Origin: JAHEKD01 sp965204695 | Lineage (GTDB): Bacteria > Pseudomonadota > Gammaproteobacteria > Arenicellales > JAHEKD01 | Assembly (NCBI GenBank): GCA_965204695.1 | Contig: OZ242007.1 | Location: 1,488,001 to 1,552,000 of the forward strand | Length of the DNA: 64,000 nt | Reading direction: 5' to 3' | In this document: piece after piece, positions 1 through 8,370 of the stretch | How positions within the stretch are numbered: position 1 is the first letter of the stretch | How the letters are laid out: each line of letters starts with the position of its first letter | Position numbers and translations under genes: made by a program | The notes under the pieces: generated by a model | What the model was told of the DNA's origin: nothing | The model's input: only the letters and a program-made list of their open reading frames with translations | The model's database searches: none

Positions 1-2
1 GT

Positions 3-299
3 TATGGAACTGGAGGACGTATTGCCTTATCTGTAGCAACCACGGTGTTATTCGGAGCTGTCCCTGTTGTCAGTTATCAATTTGCATTCGCAAGTCTTGT
101 TGATCTTGAGACCGGAAAGATTGTTTGGTTCAATGATCTTAAACAAACAGTCGGCGATCTTCGAAAACAAGAAGGAGCCGAAAAGACTATTCGAGCATTA
201 TTAACGGAATTTCCCCAACTAAATCTACCTAAAGTCGCATTAGGCGAAAAAACACTAGAAAGCGTTGAAGCTTCGGGTGGTAATTGTGTTTCATGTTAA
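3..299 (+). CDS. Unrecognised protein, C-terminal part (cut by window start)
   Basis: The reading frame is open from the first complete codon of the window to a TAA at 297-299, so the gene begins upstream and only its last 99 codons are seen. The visible part opens with a Gly-rich/hydrophobic stretch, then a segment containing SLVDLETGKIVWFNDL, a pattern I associate with conserved bacterial proteins of unknown function, and ends in a Cys-containing tail (NCVSC). An internal GTG at 45 could be taken as a start, but the frame continues upstream without a stop. It overlaps the start of the next lipoprotein gene by a few bases, so the two are probably co-transcribed. I do not recognise a function. 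Confidence 0.6.
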   Translation, partial: YGTGGRIALSVATTVLFGAVPVVSYQFAFASLVDLETGKIVWFNDLKQTVGDLRKQEGAEKTIRALLTEFPQLNLPKVALGEKTLESVEASGGNCVSC

Positions 300-1438
300 A
301 TAAAACAAAATTCTGGCTAACCGTTTGTTTAATTGCCGCAAGTTTTGCAATCACTGGTTGCCATACAACCAATGTTGCAGATATTAAACCAGGAGAGCGC
401 CCTGCATCTGATACGGATATTGGTGGTTTATGGTATCAAGTTGAAAAAATTGAAAAACAAATTAAAAACTCTCCCAGTCGCATTCGAGACCCAGAATTAA
501 ATCAATATATCTACGATATAGTCTGTGACGTTGCAGGTGAATTTTGTTCTGATATACGTGTTTATATTGTTGACGTCCCTGCTTTTAATGCTTCTATGTA
601 CCCAAATGGAATGATGATCGTCTGGTCAGGCTTTTTACTACGTGCCCAAACAAAAGATCAAGTCGCAAGTGTCATAGGCCACGAAGTGGGACATTACGTC
701 AAACAGCATTCTCTAAAACAAATGCGTAGTGCCAAAAACCTAAATAATCTTTTGCTTGGAATTGGTATGGTTTCTTCAACTGGAGGTTTAGTTAGTTCTC
801 TAGCTGGAGGCGCCCTTTTTTACAAGTTCAGTCGTGATCATGAACGGGAATCTGATGAGTACGGATTGAATCGCCTGAAAGAGCTTGGCTTGAATCCTAA
901 GGCCGCAGCCCAAATCTGGATTCTGGTCCAGGAAGAAGCTCGTCAATACCCTAAAAGCAATCAACCATTTTATTTGTCAACTCATCCTAGTACTAGGGAA
1001 AGGATAAAAAACCTGGGCGGATCTGAAGATATGGAATTATCAAAACCTGATCCAGAATATCTCGCTTTAATAGAAAAACACTACCCTAAATGGCTGAAAC
1101 GTGAAATTTCTAAACGCAGTTACAACTCTAGTGAGGTTGTCTTAAATCGACTAGCCAAAGCTAACCCAAATAATGCTATGGTTAACTTTTATCAGGCTGA
1201 ACTCTATCGTCGCCGAAATGAAGAAAAAGATTTGGAAAAAGCTAACGAACACTACTTATCTGCAATAAGACTCGGCTACCAAAATCCAAAAATTTACAAA
1301 AAGTTGGCAGAACTAAGTATTAAGAGAAATTCAAACAACCAAGCCATTGATAACTACCAAAAATATATCGAATTTGGTGGGCTTCCGATTGCTGAACAGC
1401 AAACAATTGAACAAAAAATTCTTAATCTAAGGAATTAA
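293..1438 (+). CDS. M48 family metalloprotease lipoprotein with C-terminal TPR-like region
   Basis: A 381-residue Zn-dependent peptidase resembling the BepA/YfgC and LoiP groups that act in the periplasm on outer-membrane proteins. I chose the ATG at 293, which overlaps the stop of the preceding gene, because it puts a lipoprotein signal peptide with lipobox ITGC at the N terminus; an upstream TTG at 284 adds only three residues. The zinc motif HEVGH sits about one third into the protein and the third ligand lies in ESDEYG. The last ~110 residues look like TPR repeats (NPNNAMVNFYQAELYRR and following), as in BepA. Family membership is clear; the substrate is unknown. The next gene, another lipoprotein, starts 4 bp after the stop. 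Confidence 0.9.
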   Translation: MLNKTKFWLTVCLIAASFAITGCHTTNVADIKPGERPASDTDIGGLWYQVEKIEKQIKNSPSRIRDPELNQYIYDIVCDVAGEFCSDIRVYIVDVPAFNASMYPNGMMIVWSGFLLRAQTKDQVASVIGHEVGHYVKQHSLKQMRSAKNLNNLLLGIGMVSSTGGLVSSLAGGALFYKFSRDHERESDEYGLNRLKELGLNPKAAAQIWILVQEEARQYPKSNQPFYLSTHPSTRERIKNLGGSEDMELSKPDPEYLALIEKHYPKWLKREISKRSYNSSEVVLNRLAKANPNNAMVNFYQAELYRRRNEEKDLEKANEHYLSAIRLGYQNPKIYKKLAELSIKRNSNNQAIDNYQKYIEFGGLPIAEQQTIEQKILNLRN

Positions 1439-1442
1439 TAGC

Positions 1443-2015
1443 ATGCTAAGAATTCTCAAAATTTCACTGGTATTAACAGTATTGCTTTTGTCTGGTTGCC
1501 AAACATTCAAAGCTGTCGATCCGAATCAACCCACGAAGCTCGGCAATATTGAAATTAAAACTGAACGCCAATGGTCACAATACAATTCCTTAGATAAAAC
1601 CGTGAGAATTCTCACCCGTGATGGCATTTTATTGAACGTAGTTAGCGTCATTAATGTCAAAGACGGACAACATATTTATAAGCAAAGAGTTACTGAACGT
1701 AACAAAGGGTTTAAGTTCGATAAATCAATGACTCTACAAGAAGCAGCTGAGCTTTATTTGGATGCCTTAAATGTCTCTGCCCATAATATCGAAATGTTAG
1801 ATGAAACAGAACGAACAGTATCCAATAATGAGGCCATTAAACTCGAATATATTTATGACACTGAATCTGGACTAACCTACCACCAAATGGCTTTAATCAT
1901 TAAACATGGCAATCAAATCGATATCCTTAATTGCTTCGCACCCCAGGAACACTACTATCCCTTATTAGAAAACGAGTTCAATTCGATCATCAATAGTGCA
2001 CAAATTCCGAGTTGA
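1443..2015 (+). CDS. Predicted lipoprotein of unknown function
   Basis: A 190-residue protein with a short hydrophobic signal and lipobox LLSGC near residue 19, so probably lipid-anchored. The rest is soluble, mixed alpha/beta in character, with no motif I can name. It follows the M48 protease gene by 4 bp and is almost certainly in the same operon, suggesting an envelope-associated role. The function is not inferable from sequence alone. Confidence 0.8.
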   Translation: MLRILKISLVLTVLLLSGCQTFKAVDPNQPTKLGNIEIKTERQWSQYNSLDKTVRILTRDGILLNVVSVINVKDGQHIYKQRVTERNKGFKFDKSMTLQEAAELYLDALNVSAHNIEMLDETERTVSNNEAIKLEYIYDTESGLTYHQMALIIKHGNQIDILNCFAPQEHYYPLLENEFNSIINSAQIPS

Positions 2016-2105
2016 TCAATATTATTACAAACATAGATTGCCATGAGCTAATCATTTGAACAAATAATCCCAAAATAAAATTATTTATCAATACCGATTA
2101 ACTTA

Positions 2106-2759
2106 ATGATTAAGTCACTTTTCTTCGACAATGATGGTGTTTTAGTATCGACTGAGCACCTAGTATTTGAGGCTAATTGTGAAGTACTCGAATCTCTGGG
2201 TGTGGCCTATAGTCTGGATGATTTCATTGATCACACCCTGTTGACTGGAAAAGGTTCTTGGGGATTTTTAAAAGATTGCGGCTTTGATGAAGAATCTTAT
2301 AAGGAGTTCTTGAAATTACGAAAGACCATTTGGTATGAAAAATTAAGGTCTCAAAACCACGCCATTCAAGGTACGTATGAAAGTTTGGAAAAATTGGCAC
2401 ATCTTGATCTTGTGATTACTACAAGTGCTAAGGAGGAAGTCTTTAAACTTAGTCACGAAAAGTCGGGGTTACTTGATTATTTTAGTTCTTTTATTACGCG
2501 TGAACATTACTCCAAAATAAAACCCGCTCCTGATATTTATCTAAAAGCACTGGGAGATTCTAATTATTTCACTGAGAATATATTAGTGGTTGAAGACACT
2601 CCACGTGGAATCCAATCTGCCAAAAGTGCGGGACTAACAGCTGTTGCAATTCCTCATCAACTAACTGTTGGCCTGGATTTTAGCGGGGCAGACTACATTT
2701 TAGATGGTATTTCAGAGCTACCTTTGTTAGTGCAAAAAATCAACTCTGAAACACTATAA
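2106..2759 (+). CDS. HAD-superfamily hydrolase (phosphatase/phosphoglucomutase-like)
   Basis: A 217-residue HAD subclass I enzyme. Motif I is FFDNDGVLVSTEH (nucleophile Asp and general-acid Asp at residues 8 and 10), motif II is the TTSAKEE region, and motif III/IV is KPAPDIYLKAL followed by VVEDTPRGIQSAKSAG. A helical cap lies between motifs I and II, as in beta-phosphoglucomutase and phosphoglycolate phosphatase-type members. The substrate cannot be read from the sequence. The ribosome-binding site before ATG 2106 is weak. It stands alone, 90 bp after the lipoprotein gene and 116 bp before the transporter operon. Confidence 0.88.
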   Translation: MIKSLFFDNDGVLVSTEHLVFEANCEVLESLGVAYSLDDFIDHTLLTGKGSWGFLKDCGFDEESYKEFLKLRKTIWYEKLRSQNHAIQGTYESLEKLAHLDLVITTSAKEEVFKLSHEKSGLLDYFSSFITREHYSKIKPAPDIYLKALGDSNYFTENILVVEDTPRGIQSAKSAGLTAVAIPHQLTVGLDFSGADYILDGISELPLLVQKINSETL

Positions 2760-2860
2760 ATTTTTTACTGAACTTCCCAAAACTATCTCTTTACGGCTGT
2801 CCAATAAATTAGTGATAGCTGATCTTCTCTAGCTAATAATGTAAGATAAGCGCCTGATTT

Positions 2861-2875
2861 AAAGGAGAAAAGGTC
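2861..2875 (+). promoter_or_regulatory. Strong ribosome-binding site of the ABC-transporter binding protein
   Basis: The sequence AAAGGAGAAAAGGTC directly precedes the ATG at 2876. It is a near-perfect Shine-Dalgarno and much stronger than most in this window, fitting the high expression usual for periplasmic binding proteins. Confidence 0.7.
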
Positions 2876-4033
2876 ATGATTGCAAGATTAGTCGTAGCTT
2901 TAACCAGTTTATTTTGTTCATTTACAGCTTTTGCTGAACCGCTAAAAATTGGATTTTTAACCACTCTTTCAACCAAAGCCGGTTATCTTGGTGAAGATAT
3001 TCGTGATGGGTTTATGCTTGCTGTTGAACAAAACAGCGGACAGCTCGGCGGCGTAGACGTTGAAGTAATTGTCAAAGACGATGAACGAAAACCGGAAAAA
3101 GGCATTGAAGTCGCTGATAAGTTTGCCAAAAAAGACGGTATTAATTTGATGACAGGGATTGTTTTTTCTAACGTGGCCATGGCTGTCGTTCCTAAAATGG
3201 TCAACCAGGGAGTCGTTTATATTAGCCCCAACGCAGGGCCTTCCAAACTTGCCGGTGAGCTGTGCCATAAGAACTATTTCAACGTAGCGTGGCAAAACGA
3301 TAATTTACACGAAGCCACAGGCAAACATGTTAATGAGGCTGGCTATAAATCAGCCTATATTCTTGCACCCAATTATCCTGCTGGTAAAGATGCATTAGCT
3401 GGGTTCAAACGCTTTTATCAAGGCGAGATTGCTGGCGAAGTCTATACCAAGCTTGGCCAATCAGATTATTCTGCAGAACTTGCAGCATTGCGTGCAGCCG
3501 AACCCGAAGCGGTGTTTTTCTTTTTACCCGGCGGTATGGGAATTAACTTTGTTAAACAATACTCTCAAGCAGGTTTAAATGAATCTATTCCATTATTCGG
3601 TCCTGCTTTCTCATTCGATGAGCGTATTCTGGGCGCTGTCGGCGATGCCGCTGTTGGAGTTATGAACGGCTCACAATGGTCACATGATCTAGATAATGAG
3701 ACCAATAATCAGTTTGTTGAGGCATTCAAGGCCAAGTACGAACGCACGCCGACGCTATACGCCAGTCAGGGTTATGATGCCGCTAATTTAATCTCCAGTG
3801 CCCTATCTGCGACAGGCGGTGATACGTCTGATCAAGATGCATTTATTGCTGCACTTGAGAAAGCTGAATTCGATTCGGTTAGGGGTAATTTCAAATTCGG
3901 CCCCAATCATCATCCGATTCAGGATATTTACATTCGCGAAGTAGTCAAAGATGGCGATAAAGTGACCAACAAATTGTCTGCAAAAGTATTTGAAAATCAT
4001 CAAGATGCTTATGCTGGGGATTGTTCATTGTAA
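2876..4033 (+). CDS. Branched-chain amino acid/amide-type ABC transporter substrate-binding protein
   Basis: A 385-residue periplasmic type I solute-binding protein (Peripla_BP_6/LivK-like). It has a Sec signal peptide with a cleavage site around AFAEP (residue 20), and the mature start LKIGFLTTLSTKAGYLGED is characteristic of the family, as are the inner VVPKMVNQGVVYISPNAGPS region and the C-terminal SQGYDAANLI. It delivers substrate to the permeases encoded after a 191-bp gap. The substrate class (branched-chain amino acids, amides, urea, aromatic acids) cannot be fixed from sequence. The gap may hold a processing or repeat element that uncouples its expression from the membrane genes. Confidence 0.92.
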   Translation: MIARLVVALTSLFCSFTAFAEPLKIGFLTTLSTKAGYLGEDIRDGFMLAVEQNSGQLGGVDVEVIVKDDERKPEKGIEVADKFAKKDGINLMTGIVFSNVAMAVVPKMVNQGVVYISPNAGPSKLAGELCHKNYFNVAWQNDNLHEATGKHVNEAGYKSAYILAPNYPAGKDALAGFKRFYQGEIAGEVYTKLGQSDYSAELAALRAAEPEAVFFFLPGGMGINFVKQYSQAGLNESIPLFGPAFSFDERILGAVGDAAVGVMNGSQWSHDLDNETNNQFVEAFKAKYERTPTLYASQGYDAANLISSALSATGGDTSDQDAFIAALEKAEFDSVRGNFKFGPNHHPIQDIYIREVVKDGDKVTNKLSAKVFENHQDAYAGDCSL

Positions 4034-4224
4034 GGTTACGAGAAGCGGATTAAAGCGCTGTCATCCTGCACCCATTCGGGCATAAAAGGCCTGTCCCCAC
4101 GAGAGCAGGGATCTCCTTACGACTGTTCGTGCTTCTAACGAAGGCAATCCTTGACTTAAACTAGGAGTAAACTCATTAAAGATTCCTCCACGTTGGTCGG
4201 AATGACATTATTCACTTTTAAAAC
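4034..4224. repeat. Intergenic region with degenerate palindromic repeat-like sequence
   Basis: This 191-bp gap inside the transporter operon contains GTCATCCTGCACCC near its left side, then CCCCACGAGAGCAGGGATC, and ends with GATTCCTCC and GGAATGAC. These resemble the dispersed intergenic repeats with GTCAT/ATGAC ends and a CCCCGCGAAAGCGGGGATC-type core found in many proteobacterial genomes. No ORF is present. The call rests on resemblance only, since no second full copy can be aligned within the window. Confidence 0.4.
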
Positions 4225-5136
4225 ATGATTCTTTTCATTGAGCAACTCTTCAACGGTTTACAGCTGGGTGTAACCTTATTTTTGCTCGCTTCAGGTCTGA
4301 CACTAGTATTTGGAATCATGGGATTGATCAATTTGTCCCATGGTTCACTCTACATGGTCGGTGCCTACGTAACTGCTACAGTAACCCATCAAACCGGTAA
4401 TTTTTTCTTAGGGTTATGTGCTGCTCTTATCTGTGCAGCCATTCTAGGCGTCATCATAGAGGTGGTGATTATGCGCCACCTGTACCATCGAGATCACCTT
4501 TATCAAGTATTAGCCACATTTGGATTAATCCTGTTTTTTAATGAATCAGTGCGAATTATCTGGGGCGCTCAACCTTTATTTATAGATATTCCTCAATCAT
4601 TAAATTTTACTGTTAATCTTTTCGGGCAAGGCGGCTATCCGGCTTATCGAATCGCCATCATAATTTTAGGCATTGTTATTCTGCTGGCTTTATATGCGCT
4701 GATTTTCTATAGCAAAATCGGCATGTTAACCCGGGCAGGCTCCAGTAATCGAGAAATGGCGCAGGCCTTGGGTATCAATATTAATCGTCTATACACGGGT
4801 ATATTTGCTTTTGGCGCTGTGTTATCAGCATTAGCTGGCGGGCTGGCCGGTCCCATTTATGCCGTTGAAATTGGAATGGGTGAAAGCGTACTGATCCTTG
4901 CCTTTGTAGTCATCGTTATAGGTGGCATTGGTTCGATCAAAGGATCTTTTATCGCTGCACTGTTAATCGGTATAGTCGATACTTTAGGACGAGCCTATTT
5001 ACCTGCCTTTTTTAAAACTTTTATGTCTGCTTCCGATGGTGCCATCGTTGGCGGGTCTCTCGCCTCTATTGCGATTTACTTGCTTATGGCTGTGATATTA
5101 GTGATTAAGCCTCAGGGATTATCTAGCAAACTATGA
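4225..5136 (+). CDS. Branched-chain amino acid-type ABC transporter permease (LivH-like)
   Basis: A 303-residue inner-membrane permease with about eight hydrophobic segments. It begins MILFIEQLFNGLQLGVTLFL and contains GLTLVFGIMGLINLSHG, a LivH family signature. The coupling region near SKIGMLTRAGSSNREMAQALG and the following GIGSIKGSFIAALLIG are also typical. It should pair with the next permease to form the channel. Its last four bases overlap the next gene (ATGA), showing translational coupling. Confidence 0.93.
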   Translation: MILFIEQLFNGLQLGVTLFLLASGLTLVFGIMGLINLSHGSLYMVGAYVTATVTHQTGNFFLGLCAALICAAILGVIIEVVIMRHLYHRDHLYQVLATFGLILFFNESVRIIWGAQPLFIDIPQSLNFTVNLFGQGGYPAYRIAIIILGIVILLALYALIFYSKIGMLTRAGSSNREMAQALGININRLYTGIFAFGAVLSALAGGLAGPIYAVEIGMGESVLILAFVVIVIGGIGSIKGSFIAALLIGIVDTLGRAYLPAFFKTFMSASDGAIVGGSLASIAIYLLMAVILVIKPQGLSSKL

Positions 5137-6110
5137 GTCTGTTAAATCGCCAGAACATTATTGTCGGATTAACATTCTTGATACTCCTTTTTTTGCCACT
5201 GATATTAGCAGCGATTAATGAAACCTATTATGTTTCGATTGTCAGCAAAATATTTATCTATGCCCTGGTCGGCATCAGTCTTAACCTGATTATTGGTCAG
5301 GCTGGCCTGGTTAGCTTTGGGCACGCTGCTTTTTTCGGTATGGGTGCCTACGTTTGTGGTGTACTTTCACATCATGCAGCTAATAATCTGTTAGTGTTCT
5401 CTGTGTTTCCTGGAACCAATAATGCGCTAATTAGCTGGCCATTAACTGTTCTAGTGTGTATGTTGTTGGGAATCATTATCGGCATCATTTCGCTACGCAC
5501 AACCGGTGTTTATTTCATAATGATCACCCTGGCATTGGCTCAAATGGTTTTCTTTTTGATTATTTCCATCCCTCAGTATGGCGGTGAAGATGGCTTAAGT
5601 CTGTGGACACGAAACGAGTTAGCCGGCTTAAACTTACAAAATGATAGTCAGTTTTATTACGTTTGCTTAGCTTTTGTAATGCTCTACCTATGGATTGCGC
5701 ATAAATTCATGCACTCTGGTTTAGGCTTAATGATTAAAGGCACTAAACTGAATCACCAGCGTATGGTTGCGTTGGGCAACCAACCTTTCCAATCACAGTT
5801 GATCATTTTTGTTTTATCGGCGATGGGAAGTGGCCTAGCTGGTGCATTAATGGTAAATCTAACCCAATATGTTAGCCCTGATTATCTGCATTGGAGTTTA
5901 AGCGGAAAGTTTCTAGTGATCGTTATTTTGGGCGGTATTGGTTTTGTATTTGGCGGTCTTTATGGAGCAATAATACTACTCGGCCTGGAAGAACTGTTGT
6001 CCAGTTATACCGATCACTGGCATTTCATCTTAGGTATCGCATTGGTTGTTATGGTGTTGACTTCAAAATCAGGGTTGTATGCTTCAATAGCAGGTAAAAA
6101 AGCAACATGA
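5133..6110 (+). CDS. Branched-chain amino acid-type ABC transporter permease (LivM-like)
   Basis: A 325-residue second permease with about ten hydrophobic segments. The motif LNLIIGQAGLVSFGHAAFFG, near residue 48, is diagnostic of LivM-type subunits, and ILGGIGFVFGGLYGAIILLG near residue 270 matches the C-terminal conserved block. It overlaps the upstream permease and the downstream ATPase gene by four bases each, so the operon is tightly coupled. Confidence 0.93.
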   Translation: MSLLNRQNIIVGLTFLILLFLPLILAAINETYYVSIVSKIFIYALVGISLNLIIGQAGLVSFGHAAFFGMGAYVCGVLSHHAANNLLVFSVFPGTNNALISWPLTVLVCMLLGIIIGIISLRTTGVYFIMITLALAQMVFFLIISIPQYGGEDGLSLWTRNELAGLNLQNDSQFYYVCLAFVMLYLWIAHKFMHSGLGLMIKGTKLNHQRMVALGNQPFQSQLIIFVLSAMGSGLAGALMVNLTQYVSPDYLHWSLSGKFLVIVILGGIGFVFGGLYGAIILLGLEELLSSYTDHWHFILGIALVVMVLTSKSGLYASIAGKKAT

Positions 6111-6856
6111 CTACCCTTTTAACGGCTAGCAACCTAAAAAAAAGCTTTGGGGGACTAATTGCCGTCGACGAATTTTCAATCGATTTAAGGCAAGGTCAAA
6201 TTCACGCCTTAATCGGCCCTAATGGCGCAGGCAAATCAACTGCGATCAATTTGTTGACAGGCGAACTAGTTTTAGATCAAGGAGAAATACAATTACAGGG
6301 ACATAATCTCAGCGAATTATCAACCTGGCAACGTGCTCAAGCTGGAGTGGGTCGCACCTATCAAATAACTTCAGTCATTAATGAAATCAGCGTGCTTGAA
6401 AATATGCTGATTGCCTTATTAACCAAAACGCATCAGCAGTTGATTAATCTAAAAGCAGTGATGAAAAATCAAGCCTTGATAGAAGAGGTAAATGATCATC
6501 TTGAGAGTTTCAATTTACTTGAGCAAAGTAAAAACTTAGCCGGAGAGTTATCACATGGAGAACAAGGCCGATTAGAAATCGCAATGTGCCTGGCCACTAA
6601 ACCTAAAGTATTGCTGCTGGATGAGCCTATGTCCGGCATGTCATTGCTGGATGGTCAAAACATGATTGAGTTGTTGAATCGTCTCAAACAATCAACAGCC
6701 ATTCTGCTGGTCGAACACGATATGGAAGCTGTGTTTCAATTAGCGGATACCATATCCGTGATGGCATCAGGTAGGATTATTGCGTCTGACACACCGGAGA
6801 ATGTTCGCAAGAATCCTTTAGTGATAGAAGCATATCTGGGCGATGATGATGCTTGA
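6107..6856 (+). CDS. ABC transporter ATP-binding protein (LivG-like)
   Basis: A 249-residue ATPase. Walker A is GPNGAGKST (residue ~38), the signature region is LSHGEQGRLEIAM, Walker B is VLLLDEPMSGMS, and the H-loop is VEHDMEAVF. The LivG subgroup is supported by the long segment between Walker A and the signature and by the terminal IEAYLGDD, which is typical of LivG-type proteins. The signature has SHGEQ instead of SGGQ, common in this subfamily. It is the fourth gene of the transporter operon and overlaps the fifth. Confidence 0.93.
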   Translation: MTTLLTASNLKKSFGGLIAVDEFSIDLRQGQIHALIGPNGAGKSTAINLLTGELVLDQGEIQLQGHNLSELSTWQRAQAGVGRTYQITSVINEISVLENMLIALLTKTHQQLINLKAVMKNQALIEEVNDHLESFNLLEQSKNLAGELSHGEQGRLEIAMCLATKPKVLLLDEPMSGMSLLDGQNMIELLNRLKQSTAILLVEHDMEAVFQLADTISVMASGRIIASDTPENVRKNPLVIEAYLGDDDA

Positions 6857-7544
6857 ACTGAATCAGATTTGCACAAAATATGGTTTATCTGAGATTCTTC
6901 ATAATGTGAGCCTGTCTGTCAGTGAAGGTGACATTGTTACGCTTTTAGGCCGTAACGGCATGGGAAAGACCACCACCTTACGTACGATTATGGGATTGAG
7001 CAGAGCTTATCAAGGTCAAATATCGTTCCAAAATCAAGCTATTCACAAGCTACCCATCTGGAAAATAGCCCAATTTGGTATCGGCTATGTACCGGAAGGC
7101 AGGCAAATATTTCCTAACTTGACTGTACGCGAAAATCTAATCGCCACTGCCAACACCTCTAAGTCACAGCAGTGGAGTGAAAAAACGATTTATGAGTTGT
7201 TTCCAAGACTTGACGAACGCCAGCAAAACATGGGGAACCAACTTTCTGGTGGTGAACAGCAGATGTTAGCTATCGGTAGAGCATTAATGACCAATCCCCA
7301 ACTGCTGATTCTGGACGAAGCCACCGAGGGACTCGCTCCACTTCTAAGACAAGAAATCTGGCAATGCTTGCAAAAATTAAAAGCACTTAAACAATCAATT
7401 TTAATCGTCGATAAAAATATTAACGATTTATTGAACATCGCTAACTATCACTATGTCTTAGAAAAAGGAAAAATAGTCTGGCACGGCAATTCTGAAAACC
7501 TGATCAATAACAAAGAGATAATCGAAAATCACCTTGCCATATAA
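6843..7544 (+). CDS. ABC transporter ATP-binding protein (LivF-like)
   Basis: A 233-residue ATPase: Walker A GRNGMGKTT, signature LSGGEQQML, Walker B LLILDEATEGLAP. EGRQIFPNLTVRENL is a LivF hallmark. Three consecutive in-frame ATGs (6843, 6846, 6849) are possible starts, all inside the 3' end of the preceding ATPase gene. The H-loop position reads VDKNINDLL rather than a clear switch His, a change seen in LivF-type proteins whose Walker B is followed by ATEGLAP. It completes the five-gene transporter. Confidence 0.92.
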   Translation: MMMLELNQICTKYGLSEILHNVSLSVSEGDIVTLLGRNGMGKTTTLRTIMGLSRAYQGQISFQNQAIHKLPIWKIAQFGIGYVPEGRQIFPNLTVRENLIATANTSKSQQWSEKTIYELFPRLDERQQNMGNQLSGGEQQMLAIGRALMTNPQLLILDEATEGLAPLLRQEIWQCLQKLKALKQSILIVDKNINDLLNIANYHYVLEKGKIVWHGNSENLINNKEIIENHLAI

Positions 7545-7548
7545 AAAA

Positions 7549-7568
7549 TAAGAGGCCGAAGCCTCTTA
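7549..7568. terminator. Bidirectional intrinsic terminator
   Basis: A perfect 8-bp stem TAAGAGGC / GCCTCTTA with loop CGAA lies between the convergent transporter operon and the following minus-strand gene. An A-rich stretch precedes it on the plus strand, providing the U-run for minus-strand transcripts. It probably serves both sides. Confidence 0.75.
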
Positions 7569-7593
7569 GAATTCAGGGAGTGAGAAAACTAAA

Positions 7594-8298
7594 TCAATTA
7601 TGGGTAATTCTTAGATTGCTAAAATAAGCATCCGTTTCCGGTTCAGTGAATAAACCAATTCCACCTGCCAAATCAGCATCTTGAAACATCTCTTCGACGA
7701 CCATTATTTCTTCACCGTTGATGGAGAATTTGGTATTCACTCCATCGACTTCAATTTTTAAAGTAAACCATTCACCGGGTTTGATATCGGCATATTTCTC
7801 ATATTTGTTTGGAAATTCTTCACGCAAAACATGCCACGGATAGTCAGGAATGGAGAAATATTGGCTAGTAAAGTTGCGACGAGGTTCAGGCTCCAATGCA
7901 TTCAAAGGTCTTAAATAAAAACCTTCGTACTTAGATTTGTCTTCATTTACTCGAAACACGACACCAATAAAACCCCTAGCCCATGCTGGTGCGCCTTCTA
8001 TTGCATTACCGGCCAAATCGATTTCGATAGTACCATTGCTAAATGGCTCGTTATTGAGCAACAGATAGGTGCAGTTATCACAACCACCCTCTTCTATGCT
8101 TTTATGGTCTGGATCGACTGCCACTTTGATCGCTTCGCGGTCATTGTAGTTGGTGACTTCAGCGATAACATTGACGTTTTCAGTTCCATCTAATGTATTC
8201 AGTGGCATTCTTTGCATATTGTCAGCGTTGCTGATCGTAACAATCGCGGCTAGTGCACAAGCAAAAATAGCGGCAAGTGATAATTTTTTCATGCTCAA
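7594..8298 (-). CDS. Secreted concanavalin/LamG-fold protein
   Basis: A 234-residue protein with a Sec signal peptide (MKKLSLAAIFACALAAI, cleavage near SNADN); the second in-frame Met at 8292 is an equally good start. The mature part alternates short beta strands with motifs FSNGTIEIDLAG, ARGFIGVVFRVNEDKSKYEGFYLRP, GEWFTLKIEVDG, KFSINGEE and GGIGLFTEPETDAYFSNLRI. This is the pattern of concanavalin-like sandwich proteins related to the DUF1080/3-keto-glycoside hydrolase group. No catalytic residues are obvious, so it may bind rather than cleave sugars. It is divergent from a LysR regulator and may be its target. Confidence 0.72.
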   Translation of the reverse strand: MSMKKLSLAAIFACALAAIVTISNADNMQRMPLNTLDGTENVNVIAEVTNYNDREAIKVAVDPDHKSIEEGGCDNCTYLLLNNEPFSNGTIEIDLAGNAIEGAPAWARGFIGVVFRVNEDKSKYEGFYLRPLNALEPEPRRNFTSQYFSIPDYPWHVLREEFPNKYEKYADIKPGEWFTLKIEVDGVNTKFSINGEEIMVVEEMFQDADLAGGIGLFTEPETDAYFSNLRITHN

Positions 8299-8335
8299 TC
8301 CTCTTGATGTTTATTAATGAGCGCTAATTATAGTT

Positions 8336-8366
8336 ATTGAAAATTTCAATGAATAATCTATTATTC
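8336..8366. promoter_or_regulatory. Two adjacent palindromes before LysR gene (candidate operator)
   Basis: ATTGAAAATTTCAAT (8336-8350) is a perfect palindrome around a central A and contains a T-N11-A spacing typical of LysR boxes. GAATAATCTATTATTC (8351-8366) is a perfect 7-bp-arm palindrome immediately after it and ends 4 bp before the ATG of the regulator. They lie in the divergent promoter region, so binding there could control both genes. Confidence 0.5.
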
Positions 8367-8370
8367 AATA

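Noticed and set aside
2969..3295. Antisense ORFs in the binding-protein gene
   Set aside because: No ribosome site or motif; they mirror the coding strand of a clear family member.
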